64,000 nucleotides of DNA from Zingiber officinale. Lineage: Eukaryota; Streptophyta; Magnoliopsida; Zingiberales; Zingiberaceae. Of the stretch, positions 1 through 11,333 are shown piece after piece. Positions within the stretch are counted from its first letter, which is position 1; each line of letters begins with the position of its first letter. Made by a program: the position numbers and the translations under genes. Location of the stretch: NCBI RefSeq assembly GCF_018446385.1, contig NC_056000.1, positions 55,336,722 through 55,400,721 on the forward strand, read 5' to 3'. The notes below the pieces were generated by a model, which did no database searches, was not told where the DNA came from, and saw only the letters and a list, made by a program, of their open reading frames with translations.

Positions 1-2575
1 GTCACACACAAATTTCAGAAATATAAGCAAATTAAAAGGAATAGTTAGAGGATTACCAAAATTACCTAACTTAGACTAAACAATATGTAATGCTTGTCAA
101 CAAGGAAAACAAACAAAATCTATTCACAAACCAACTCAATACTAGAACTTCTACACTTAGACTTATTTGACTCTCATGGGGTCAAATCAATAAATGAAAG
201 TTTATATTGTTTAGTAATAATAGACGACTATTCTAGGTTCACCTGGGTAAAATTTTTAAAAAATAAGGATGAAACTTTTGAAATCTTTACAAACTTTTAC
301 AAGTAAATTGAAAATGAAAAAGACCTTAAAAATAAAAGAATTAGAAGTGACAATGGGGGTGAATTTAAAAACCATAACTTTAATAAATTTTGTCTTGAAA
401 ATGGATACCATCATGAATTTTCATGTCCTAAAGCACCTCAACAAAATGGAATTGTAGAAAGAAAAAATAGAACTCTACTTGAAGTCTCTAGGACAATGCT
501 AAATGAATATAATCTACCTAAGTACTTTTGGGCAGAAGCTGTTAGTAGAGCCTGTTATATGCAAAATAGAACAACACTAAATAAAACACATAACAAAACC
601 TTCTTCGAAATATATTATAATAAACAACCCAATATAAAATACTTTAAAGTATTTGGGTGTCCAGCCTTCATACTAAACACAAGAGAACACTTAGGAAAAT
701 TCACTTCTAAAATAGAAAATGAAATTTTTGTAGGATATTCACTGAATAGTGGGGGTTATAGAATATACAATAAGGTTACACTAAAAATTGAAGAAACCAC
801 CAACGTAAAATTTAAGGAATCCAAATAAAACCTAGAGCAAACCCAACTTCAGCCAATTGAGTTTATTCAAGGCAACAGTAATCAAGAAGGAACCAATTAA
901 TATTTAAATCACGAAGAGGAAGACGAACCTTAAGAGAATCAACCTCCTAGAACTATAAGAGTCAACCCAAATCATCCAATTGACCAAATAATTGGTGATC
1001 CAGACCAAAGGGTTCAGACTAGGTCATCCTTTAGAAACCTAATCTGATTGCAAAGATCGAACCCAAAACCATAGCTAAATCTTTACTTGACCCAGACTGG
1101 GTCATAGCTATGCAAGAGGAACTAGCTCAATTTGAAATAAATGAAGTTTGGAACTTAGTACCACCACCCAAAAATAAGAAGATAATAGAAACAAAATGAG
1201 TGTTTAGAAATAAATTAAGTGAAATTAGGAAAATCACTAGAAACAAAGCTAGGCTAATTGCTAAGGGGTTTAATCAAGTAGAGAGACTTGACTATGATGA
1301 AACTTATGCCCCAGTAGCCAGATTAGAGTCAATTAGAATGTTACTCAGTTATGCAACCCATAAAGGGTTCAGGCTATATCAAATGGATGTCAAATCCACC
1401 TTTCTAAATGGACTAATAAAAGAAGAAGTCTATGTAGGAGAACCACCTAGATTTGAAAGTCTAGACCACCCTATCCATGTTTTTAAGCTAAAGAAAGCCT
1501 TATATGGACTTAAGCAAGCACCTAGGGCATGGTATGAAAGGTTAACCTCTTTCCTAATATCAAAAGGGTTCAACCAAGGTCAAATTGACCCAACCCTATT
1601 TGTTAAATCAATAAAAGAGGATATGTTTATAGCCCAAATCTATGTAGATAACATAATCTTTGGTTCAACCAACTCAGAATTCCTAGAAGAATTTACAAAT
1701 CTAATGGAACAAGAATTTGAAATGAGTCTAGTAGGTAAATTAACTTACTTTTTAGGACTACAAATCAAACAAACAAATGAGGTTAATTACATTTATGAAC
1801 AAAAATACACCAAAGATTTACTAAAAAGATTTGGGATGAAAAATACTAAAGAAATAAAGACACCTATGCCAGTTAACACGATTCTAGATGACGACCCTAA
1901 TAAAAAACCAATTGACTTAAAGTACTATAGGAGTGTCATAGGTAGCCTACTGTACTTAACTGCAAGTCGACCCGTCATTTTATTTGCAGTTAGTATGTGT
2001 GCTAGATACCAAACCTGTGCTAAAGAATTTCATTTGACTCAAGTCAAAAGAATCTTTAGATATATTAAAGGAACATCAAATGTAGAAATTTGATATCCTA
2101 GAACTAACAATTTTTGAATTAATAGGATATTCTGACTCAAATTACGTTGGGTGCAAATTAACCGCAAAAGCACAAGTGGTGGATGTCAATTACTAGGTTC
2201 ATCACTTGTCAGCTGGTTTAGTAGAAAACAACACTGTGTTGTTCTATCCACAACTGAGTCAGAGTATATAGCTATAGGAGAGTGTGTCGTATATGGATGA
2301 TGCACACCTTAAAAGATTTTAATTTAAACTTTACAAATGTAAAAGTATTAATTGATAATATTAGCTCAATTAACTTAACAAAAAATCCTATGCATCATTC
2401 AAGAACCAAACACATTGAAATTAGACACCACTTTATCAGGGATCATGTCACTAAAGGAGACATTGAACTTACATACATTGAGTCCAAGTCTAATCTAGCT
2501 GACATATTTACCAAACCCCTCCCTAAAAGTGAGTTTAGTCTACGTCGGAAATTAGGAATGTGTTTAATAGACTAA
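1..2575 (+). pseudogene. Decayed Ty1/copia (SIRE-like) pol: integrase, reverse transcriptase, RNase H
   Basis: Frame fragments at 94-306, 496-828, 1200-2093 and 2282-2575 read in order as integrase core, integrase C-terminus, reverse transcriptase (RT) and RNase H of a Ty1/copia polyprotein. Visible marks are the integrase stretch with APQQNG and VERKNRT (about 430-475), [13 protein letters not shown] and [15 protein letters not shown] in RT, and ADIFTKPLP near the RNase H end, where the frame stops at 2575. The RT catalytic box, normally YVDD, reads YVDN near 1640, so the enzyme would be inactive. Several stops and frameshifts separate the pieces, including an in-frame TGA before 1200. The gag, protease and 5' LTR lie outside the window. 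YVDD-IIFGSTN-type wording and the long 3' tail suggest the SIRE/Maximus lineage; this is inference. Confidence 0.9.
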
Positions 2576-3840
2576 TTTTTTAAAAAAATATTTTCAAAAA
2601 TGTTCTTTTTTGAATTCTAGGATAAAATGTTTGTATTTTCAAAATTTTCCATTTTTAGAATTTTCGAAAATCAAATTTAGCCTTAGAATATATCAATCCC
2701 TTAGAAATCATGCTCCTATAGATTTAAGGTTTAAGCATCTCACCAGCACATTATGGCTAACTTGTTTGTGTATTTCTGAACTTAGAAAGGAGTGAGATGC
2801 ATAGACAGATTGCCTACACTTAAGATGCTTATTTCAGTGCATCAACACAAGTCTGGGCGTTAAATAGAAAACACATATCAATCAGGTTAAGTTATTCAAT
2901 TTAGTCAAACACTAACTAATTACAATTGACTTAACCTGACTAACCCAGTGAAAGATGTTATCCTCTGATAGTCAGTAAGTAACTAATTGGTTAGACAATT
3001 TTTTATGTCAGGTTCAGGGGGAGAATTAATTCAAATTTCTTTTATTTAGTTTTCCTTTATTGAAAATATTTTATGAAATTAATTTTGAAAAATATTTTTT
3101 TTTACATCCACTTTTGAAAAATATTAACCTTTATAATCTAAGTTTTTGAAAATTGGATTTTACAAACTCAGTTTTGAAAATTAAAAATTAGATTTTGTTG
3201 GCGTTGAAAATCAGAGTTTGTAAACTTACCTTTTATAATCCAAAGATGAATTTTATACAAATTTATTTTAAAAAATTTATATAAACTTATATTAGAAAAA
3301 CTACCTCTTTCAGAACTTAATACTTGAAAATTACTATAAAAATTAGCTTTTTGGATGTTACAAACTTAGCTTTAAAATTTTATAAAATTAGCTTTATTTT
3401 TTTAAAAATTAGCCTCTATACAACTTATGTTTGAAAATTATTCTTTAATTTTATCTTCCATTTGCAAGTTTATTTTGAAAATTAAGTTGATTTTCAACCT
3501 AAGTTAGCTATTTTTCAAAACTTAGTTATTTTAAAAAACTTAAAAGAAAATTTTAAAGCAAAATTTTTAAAATGTTCTACTTTAAACTCCCCCAAAGTCA
3601 ATCTGATTTTAACTCAGATTCTCTATTACGTTATTTTCTTAACCGCTTATTTTTATCTATCCTATGTTCTTTTTTGATGAATGTCAAAGTAGGAGGGTTA
3701 GGTGGTTTAAGTTAGTTAGCAAAGAAAAATTACCAAAAATAAAACAAGACTAACTTAATATCATTGCTTGTAAATGCTTATTTATTGCATATTTTTTCAC
3801 TAACTTAACCATGTTGTCATTACATCAAAAAGAGGAAGAT
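2576..3840 (+). other. Long 3' noncoding tail of the copia element, with polypurine tracts
   Basis: AT-rich DNA without a coding frame between the end of RNase H and the LTR. SIRE-type elements usually have a long 3' region here, sometimes with an env-like frame; none is visible. A purine-rich motif (CAGGGGGAGAATTAA) lies near 3016, and a second, GAGGAAGATTG, sits directly before the LTR start at 3841 as expected for a polypurine tract. The stretch 3040-3560 is dominated by short TTTTGAAAATTA-like words. Confidence 0.6.
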
Positions 3841-4980
3841 TGTTGGTGTGGTTAGCACTAACAATTTAACTCAAATTTTGATGAATGATAAAGTAGGTTA
3901 AGTTAGTTTCATTATGATCTAATGATTTGACCAAGTGTGCAGAAGAAATCCAGCTAGGTCGACGGGTCGACCGTATAGCTGACACGAACCCCAGCTAGGT
4001 CGACGGACCGACCGGATAGTTGGCACGAAGCTCAGCTAGGTCGATGGGCTAACTTGATAGCTGGCACGAAGTCCAGACTAGTTGACGGGCTGACCGGATG
4101 TCTAGCACGAAGTCCAGTTAGGTCGACAGGCTGACCGAGTAGCTGGCACGAAGTCTAGACGGGTTGATGGGATGACCGGACGTCTGGAAGGTAAGTTAAG
4201 GTAAGTCATTGGAGGGGAGTGACTGTGAGGATGCGTTCCCGGGAAGGGAACTTAGGCGCCAATCCAATTTAGAACTATTTCAGAACTCTAAATTGAGATC
4301 TTGACTAGATTTCGGTCTCGGTGAGATGGAATCTAATTACTACTCATTCCTTATATAACTGTGCTAACACTTTGTTTTGCAAGGTAGTATAATTTGCATT
4401 TCACCTAGACTAACGTTTTCTTACAGGTAATTGGAAAATAGAGGTTCGGGCGCTCGGAATGCAAGTTTTATCCCGAATCGACGTCGCAATGTGGAGCGCT
4501 CTGGTTGGTTGGGCTACGTCGTAGTCCGGGCACCCAGATTATGTCATAGTCCGGGTGCCCGAAAGGGATCTGGCTGCCGGGAGCTTCCTATATAAGGAGG
4601 CATTCTCCATGGCTTCAAGGAACAACAACGTCTTCCAACGCTTGCTCTACTAAGCTGTGCTCTTGCGACATTGCAAAGCTGCTCCGACAACGTGCTGTTA
4701 AGAATTCCTTTTTCCTTTATTCTATTGTTGGTATTCCTTTTAAAAGTTTCTGTACTCACACTTGTAACATTTTTACGAACTGCTAGTGATTACCCAATGA
4801 AAGCACTCGACGAGTGTAGGCCTTTGAGTAGGAGTCAACAAAGGCTCCGAACCAAGTAAATCAGATTGAGTTAGCGTTGTTCTTTTTCTCTTCCGCTGTT
4901 TACTCTCGATACGATAATTTTTTTTAAATCGCTATTCACCCCCCCCCCCCCCCCCTTCTAGCGAATTTCTCGATCTAATA
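3841..4980 (+). repeat. 3' LTR of the SIRE-like copia element
   Basis: Starts TGTTGGTGTGGTTAG directly after a polypurine tract and ends near CGATCTAATA. It contains a 41 bp tandem module (3950-4190), a TATA box in the context CTATATAAGG near 4590, and a 3' part with CGACGAGTG, a pyrimidine run and a 17-C homopolymer (4939-4955). The same 3' architecture recurs at 5081-5265 and 55100-55312. The end is placed by analogy with the copy at 55312, since no clean primer-binding site follows. Confidence 0.75.
3950..4190 (+). repeat. About six diverged copies of a ~41 bp module in the LTR
   Basis: Repeats of a unit resembling CAGCTAGGTCGACGGG + CTGACCGGATAGCTGGCACGAAGTC. Each unit contains an inverted pair (CAGCTA...TAGCTG) around one or two GTCGAC/GACCGA cores. 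A weaker version of the array is seen at about 54345-54500 in a related LTR. Confidence 0.75.
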
Positions 4981-5080
4981 GTTTGTTACTATCTTCTACT
5001 TCCATTTGTGCATATTGCTTCTTTCTGAAGATTTTGAAAGAAGAATCATAATGAATTACGCAACGGTGCGGTCAAGGATC

Positions 5081-5265
5081 GCAAGTCTTGGAGTAGGAGT
5101 CGATGTAGGCTCCGAACCAAGTATCCACCTTAGTCATCTATTTATTATACTATTTTCCGCTGCTTACTTTGATTGGTTTTATGATACGAAAAGAAAAAGT
5201 TTTTTTTGACTAACGATATTTCCCCCCCCCCCCCCCGCCGTATCGCATTCTTCGATCCTTCAGTT
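5081..5265 (+). repeat. 3' terminal fragment of a second related LTR
   Basis: The words TTGGAGTAGGAGTCGATGTAG and GGCTCCGAACCAAGTA, a TTCCGCTG block and a 15-C run (5222-5236) repeat the order of the preceding LTR's 3' end (4830-4980) with divergence. Only the terminal ~190 bp is recognisable; the 100 bp before it resembles neither LTR. Confidence 0.55.
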
Positions 5266-6306
5266 TTTACTCTAATGTTTAGTTGTCTAGTATCTTTTAT
5301 TTTCTCTGAGTGGGTGTGATAGATTAAGGACCACTAATATCCGTCTAAACCAATGTCTGGACAAGCTATACTAAGGTGATGATAACTTAGCAAATTTTAG
5401 AAATCGCTCAGCCTAAATTCATCCAAATTTAAGGCTGGACGAGTTGTAACAGATGATTGTTAATGAAGCAAAATTTGATCCATTCAGGCTTAAAGTCCGG
5501 AGTAAATCAGTTGGATGTTTAATTATTATCCCTTTGAGCAAGCCATTAAAACTTAACCAATTTGAAGGGCAACCGGGCTTCCCTAAAGGCTTGCACAAAA
5601 ATCAAAGTCAACTTTGGTAACTCCGTTGGTACTTCAGAAAAAGTCTTTGTCATATCATTAACAAACGCACACTTTCTATTGGTAACACATGTGCCTTCAC
5701 CTTAATATCAAGATACACCTTTTCATATACCCGTTGTTTCATCTTACCATCCTATGGGTTGAAATCTAGCTTGCCTTTTCACTGTTATGATCCGACGACT
5801 CTGCTCAAAAAAAGGTTTTAAAAAGTAACCATTAAGAGGATTCATAAGAAATTTGTAAGGGCCTTAATGCATTTACCCTTCCTTTGTTGCTTTCACCTTC
5901 TTTGTTCTCTTCATCTCTTTTCTCCGAATGTCTTAAGATGGCACATGGTACACACAGTGCTCTTCAAACCTTCAAGATGTGAATGTCGACGATCTCCGCT
6001 TTATTTACAGGATTCCCACCTATGCAGTCATACCCCAGGGCCAAGATCGTCCTCACCTTTCTCTCAGCAAAAGTGTTGTTGTTTTTAAGGAACAAGTCTT
6101 AGCGGGACTTTGCTTCCCTATTCATCCTTTCTTTGCTGCTGTTAGCTGATACTTTCAGATTCCCCTTCATCAACTCATCCCTAGTTCTATTCGCATTCTT
6201 TGTGGTGTCATTATTGCTTTTCACTTATTAGGCGTCCCTTTGTCTCTCCGCTTATTCTATCACTATTTTTACTCGCAATAAGTAATGGAGGGTTTATTTC
6301 ATTTCC
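5266..6306. other. Unassigned transposon-derived DNA
   Basis: No coding frame can be supported. By position it should be the flank or 3' part of the Tat-like gypsy element whose antisense frame begins after it. Short frames such as 5867-6088 lack recognisable motifs. Confidence 0.35.
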
Positions 6307-7308
6307 GTGCATATCCTAAGACACCTCTGTTTGACAGGATTCCATCTCAGGGTGAGTGGAGAGACAAATACTTTTCATTCAACTCCTGACTTCTCTACCT
6401 TGCCCAACAACATGGCTGAAGCACCTTCCTTCTATCCCAGATTTAGGCAGCATCCTCATGAATCCAGCCATGCGTCAGTCCTCGGAGAAGCTAAGAGGTC
6501 GAAAGTTTAGTCTGCCCGAGCTGACTATAGAGGGTCTATTATACATTTTTGGACTTATTCCTATTGACCTCGGGTTAAGCCCCACTTTGGATAGGAAATT
6601 TTTCTCCTCCTTAGTTATGTATGTTGACTTCTCTCATAGTATTTATTTATTACAGAGGAGGCTATTATCCTGGCATTTCTCTTTAAAACTACTCGGGTAA
6701 CAACGGACGCTCTGATTCGATTGGGTGACGCCCTATTAAATGAGCACAAAATCTATCAAGCCTCATTCTCTGTTAGCTACTTTCCATTCGTTGATCATCC
6801 CATAGAAACTTCTTCTTCAAGTTCTTCTGATTCGGATACTCCCCTAGTGCTCAAGCATAAGAGACCCTGATCAGAAGCCCTGGGTATACCGGAGTAAGTG
6901 TCGGATGAGTGAGCTTCAGTTGATCTGACCAAGGTTCTTTCTACTCGAGAAAGAGAGTCCGGGCCCCCTAAATATCATTAGACTCGCTCAAGACTCGCTG
7001 TGATGAGGCCGACCAGTATTACACATGTATCTGACAATGTCGTGTAGGCTTCTGATCTTGTCGAGACAGCAATAGAGCCTTTACCTGCTCGATCGGCATC
7101 GTCGCAGGCTTTGATCACTCCTATCACCTTAGGGAGACCTAAACAAACATTTGATACAAGGTTGGTCGGTCCAACACCTACGTGCTCAACGGTCGCGTGA
7201 GATCTTGGGTCGGTCGGGACAGTACCGGAACCTTCCTCATCCATTCATTCACGACCACCAAGGACTTTTGTCGCTCTTCCTTCAAGGTCCAACTCTTTGA
7301 TTGGCCCT
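6307..7308 (+). pseudogene. Additional ORF of a Tat-like gypsy element, fragment 1 of 4
   Basis: The best piece is the frame 6356-6700, with PELTIEGLLYIFGLIPIDLG and SPTLDRKFFSS, wording I associate with the extra protein carried by plant Tat-clade retrotransposons. A Ser-rich stretch (SSSSSDSDTP, near 6810-6840) and a low-complexity region follow, with stops. It runs opposite to the pol remnant at 31500-33425, which matches Retand/Grande-type elements that carry an extra frame antisense to pol downstream of it. It is cut at 7308 by the LTR element beginning at 7309; GCCCT (7304-7308) is its target duplication. Function of this protein family is unknown to me. Confidence 0.55.
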
Positions 7309-9120
7309 TGGTGTTAGCCTTTTTGCATGTCACGTGACATTCCAAATTAATAAAGATTGAAACTCATTAAAATTAAGACAAGTGTTATAGTAACGAGTCA
7401 CAAGTTGTATTTTCCCAAGGATAACTAGTGTGTATAAATCCTAGAATTGGTTCCAATCAAATTCTTACATTAATAAGTTCTATTAAGCTCTTCCATTCTC
7501 AACTTCATTCAACGATGTGAAATAGAGGTAAACAATGAAAAGCTCAAGTTATCCATTCACAACTTAACTAAATGTCAGCCATAACAATCCAATTCACAGA
7601 ACAAAGGTGACTAGCAACAAGTGAACTCGAAATCTCAAACATCTTGTAAAAACCAAAGTATCATCCAATTCTCAATTACACTTAATTCAACCATTAAACT
7701 CAAATGCTCAATCACAGTAACCTTCAACAGAGGAACACAAACAAAAACCTTCAGTTAAGCATTCATGAATTAAACTCAATCACAGCACAATAGATCCAAT
7801 GTAAAGAACAAAGACTAGCTAACTAAATAACCAATATTAAACAACTAATGTAAATCTGACTTCTAATTCAAAACACAAACTGATTTGTAAACTAATCAGC
7901 AGTTAAACAAGATTGGGATTGCAAAAGTGCAACAAAATCAGGGGTTTCAAGTAAGAAAATCAGAACGAGATTGCAGTAATGAAACTCTAACAAAAACTGA
8001 AATGGAAAATGCAATCTACACTATCAGATCTTCATATCTGAGCAAGTTCAAGCACAATTCTAAAACAAAGACAAAGAAAACAAAACCCTAAATATTCCAC
8101 AACCCAAATCTGGATCAAAATTCTCCACTCTGCTGTGAAAACAGAGGTGCTTGCGGAAACCTCCCTTCAAACACCCAACGAGCAATGTACAAGCTTACAA
8201 CTATTTCTAGAAGTTGCTCACCGCTCTTGGAAACCTCCCTCAAAGCTCACATCCGAATGGAAACCTCATCATCCAAAGAACAAAGCGAAGATCTTGTGAT
8301 TGGCGAAGCTAATTCAATTGATCAGATCGACTTTACCTCGCTGTGGAATAGAGATCGAAAAACGACCAGAGACTCTCAGAAACCTCCCTTCAAGATCTGG
8401 TGGATGCGAAGATCACTTAATCTGGGAACCTCCCTCGATCAAGTGGTGGTGGTGGAACAAAATCCAAGTTGTAATCTGGGAACCTCCCTCGATCACTCTC
8501 TGCCCTCGGAAGATGAACGCCGAAGCTTGGAGATCGCCGCCGGTGAAGAAGCTTGCCCTCAGATATGGAAAATGGAATGGGAGCTGCAGCGTCACTGCGA
8601 AGAAGATGCAAGAACAGTGGAAAATTGCAAAGCCGAGCCCGAGTGCACTGTAGCTTCTCACGGGTTTTAAACCCTCCTCAAAACTGATCGGACGGCTAAG
8701 AATTCTCGGAGCTTGATCAACGGCTGGATAGTCTCAGATCTGGATCAAACTTCCTGGATCTTCATCAATGGATGTGATATGCTCCTCATTAGGTCAGATG
8801 GACCAGATTCTTGATGGATGGCTCAGATCTCTCTGATCTTTAATGGACGGTCCAAATCAATCTAAAGCTTGATCGCCTCTTTTAGCCCTAAATTTGATCC
8901 CAAGTGTGGTATGATCTGATCGGGTCCATGACCCCTTTGATGCCTACAAAATAATAATCGAATATTAGCATCAAATAACATAATAATTTACTAATTTGCA
9001 ATTAGATCCAAGATCACATGCAATTTGCAAAATATAATGTAAATGTGAGTTTAAACTATAAATAGACCAATAAAAATATACATTATGAATTAAAATAATA
9101 TAGCAAAATCATGGTTATCA
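7309..9120 (-). repeat. 3' LTR (left copy) of the non-coding element
   Basis: 1812 bp, TGGTGTTAGCC to ...ATGGTTATCA on the plus strand. It aligns end to end with 11334-13150. The plus-strand frame 8185-8670 is present in both LTRs but contains only repeated GTSLDQ-like words created by the DNA motif GAACCTCCCTC; I do not consider it a gene. Confidence 0.92.
8154..8500 (-). repeat. Cluster of five GRAACCTCCCT motifs in the LTR
   Basis: GAAACCTCCCTT near 8155, GAAACCTCCCTC near 8230, GAAACCTCCCTT near 8381, and GGAACCTCCCTCGATCA near 8425 and 8478. On the element's own strand the motif reads AGGGAGGTTYC. The same five occur in the other LTR (12183-12530). Possibly a regulatory cluster; this is inference. 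Confidence 0.6.
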
Positions 9121-11333
9121 AATCCCCCACACTTAATCTTGGACGCCCCGTGCAAGTAAAGAAAATATTAAAAATTATTTCCACACAAATTTCCTAGCAA
9201 TACCTAGAAGATAGTAAAAAGAATTTAACTAAGACCATCTAAAGATCACAAACAATCATGAATACAATCCAAACAATAATCAGTAGATATGGTAGTTTCA
9301 ATCCAATTGAAAAAATTAAGCAAGTTGCAATCTCACAAGGGATTTACCTATTCTAACTCTCCCACTCAAATTACATATATATGGAGCTCACTCAATGTCA
9401 CTCATAACATTTCACTACCATAAGCTTGCTTATTTTCTAATTCTCCACCACTATAAACATAGCATACATGAATCAAAAGGATTAAATCATCAAGAATTGA
9501 AATGAAAGCAAAAAAGAACAATGAAAGTAAGTGAAATAGGCAAAAGAAAAGAATTCAATGAAAAAAATTGAGGAGATGAGAGAATTGGAGGAATATACTT
9601 GATGAGTTGACCAATTTTGATATGTAAAAGATGAATATCATTTATCATTATCAATACAAAAGATCAAGCTAAACTCTCCTTCAATTTGATGGCTATCCAA
9701 AAATTTTGATACTCTATCTCCACACTTGATACACTTTTGTTGTGCCACTGTTTTTCCTTTCTTCTTCACTGTTTTTGCACTTCAATTTCAGCATTTTGAA
9801 ACTAAAATAATATCACATCAACTTGCCAAGAAGAGTTCCCTCCCCTACACTTAAAACATTGGCCATCTCGGGCAATAAAACACAACATGTTATCCACTTA
9901 CTTGATACATATTTAAACCACTTTCTTTTGTCATTCAACATTCTGCAAATACTGTGGTGTTTTGTAGTTACAAGTCATTACCAATACAGCAGCTCTTGAA
10001 TTTGTTATCCAACACATATTCTCATTGAATTTAAATAGATAGGATCATCAACAACAGGGTTTGCTGGTTAGAAACAGAATAAATTTTACATGAGTTCCAT
10101 ATTTGTAGAAATAGAATCAAATGTTGCAGAAAATTTGAGTTTAGATTCTGGATTCTGAAAATCAACAACAACTTAAAAGCAATCTAACCAAATTCTCTAG
10201 GATTCAATTTTTTAAAGAATTCTCATTTGGCATCAAAACTGAGTTCTTGTGCTTACAGTTTCAGAATTTCCATACTGAGATTGCAAATTTGAATACTTAA
10301 CTGAATACCTTTCCTGCAGTTTCAACAGTCAGAATAAAATTCTGTTATGCAATTCACAGCTTCAATTCCAAAAATTAAATCTTAGAGAACTTCAGGTTAA
10401 AACTTGCAGGTTTAGCTTAGGAGAGAGTATCATTTGGCAGTACAGATTTTGTTACTAAACAATGAATCTGTCGGATTCTATAATCTGTTTCTCTAGAACA
10501 GATTGAATTGCAACGGTCTTAGGAATGAAGAAATATCAAATGACAATCATAAATCAAGAGCTTCACTTAGAATTCTTATTACTTCAAGACTGCAAATGAG
10601 AACTTATCACATAGATTTCATACTTCTAATAGTTTCAATGAATTTAGACTCAATGAAATTTCAACAATCAAATTAAATCCCTGATAACAGAATTTTCCTG
10701 CATAACCATCCAAATAGTTCTAAGTCACATAACAGATTCAGTATATTTCATTTCCAGCAACAAAATTTAAAAATTGCCAGCAACATCTTCACCCTGCTTC
10801 AAAATAGAAATCGACACACAATAGACCAAATTAAGACTTAACATTCAGAACTGAATATCTGCAGAAAAACATTGTTGGTCAATCAGATGCAACAACAGTC
10901 AACTAAATCAGAACCAAAGTATCAAAATCCGATCAAGAATATCAACTTAGGTTGTCAGCTTGTATATCACAGTTGGGAGCTAACCCAACAATTTTGAAGC
11001 TGCTGAATACCAAGCTCTGTTATCCATTTCTGATTAACCCTTAAGACAAATGGTAAGTTGCTGTGAAAAATTCAGTCTCTCCAGTAAATTAAAACTAGTA
11101 GATTTGAGAATTTCATAAAACACAAATCAGTACAATAAAAATTATAGGAGACTTAGAAATGAATGAACTTCATTTGTTACTTAAAAATATATAATCTTCA
11201 CTTAACTTCCTCCCTTTTGCGTACTGCTAATGGAATTTTGGTACAAACTTGATACAACATGATCAAATTTCAGCAGCTACACTCACTTTCAGTTCTCCTT
11301 TCTGCATTTCAATTTGTTCAGGCGCCAAAATTT
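9121..11333 (-). other. Non-coding interior of the LARD-like element
   Basis: AT-rich, with no reading frame of note. It begins (minus strand, 3' end) with the polypurine tract at 9121-9135. A second related motif, AAGTGTAGGGGAGGGAA on the minus strand, lies near 9835-9855; Tat/Athila elements often carry such an extra purine motif. The primer-binding side is at 11322-11333. Confidence 0.75.
11322..11333 (-). other. Probable primer-binding site (tRNA-Asp type, shortened)
   Basis: On the minus strand the bases next to the 5' LTR read TTTTGGCGCCTGAAC. TGGCGCC matches the start of the tRNA-Asp-type site used by Tat/Athila elements, but the following bases (normally GTTGCCGGGG) diverge. Confidence 0.6.

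Noticed and set aside
6978..7244. 88-codon minus-strand frame
   Set aside because: Opposite to the degenerate extra ORF, which reads with consistent content on the plus strand here.
8185..8670. 161-codon frame, also found at 12214-12672
   Set aside because: It lies in both LTRs of the non-coding element, on the strand opposite to its transcription, and its repeats follow a DNA motif; diverges without codon pattern.
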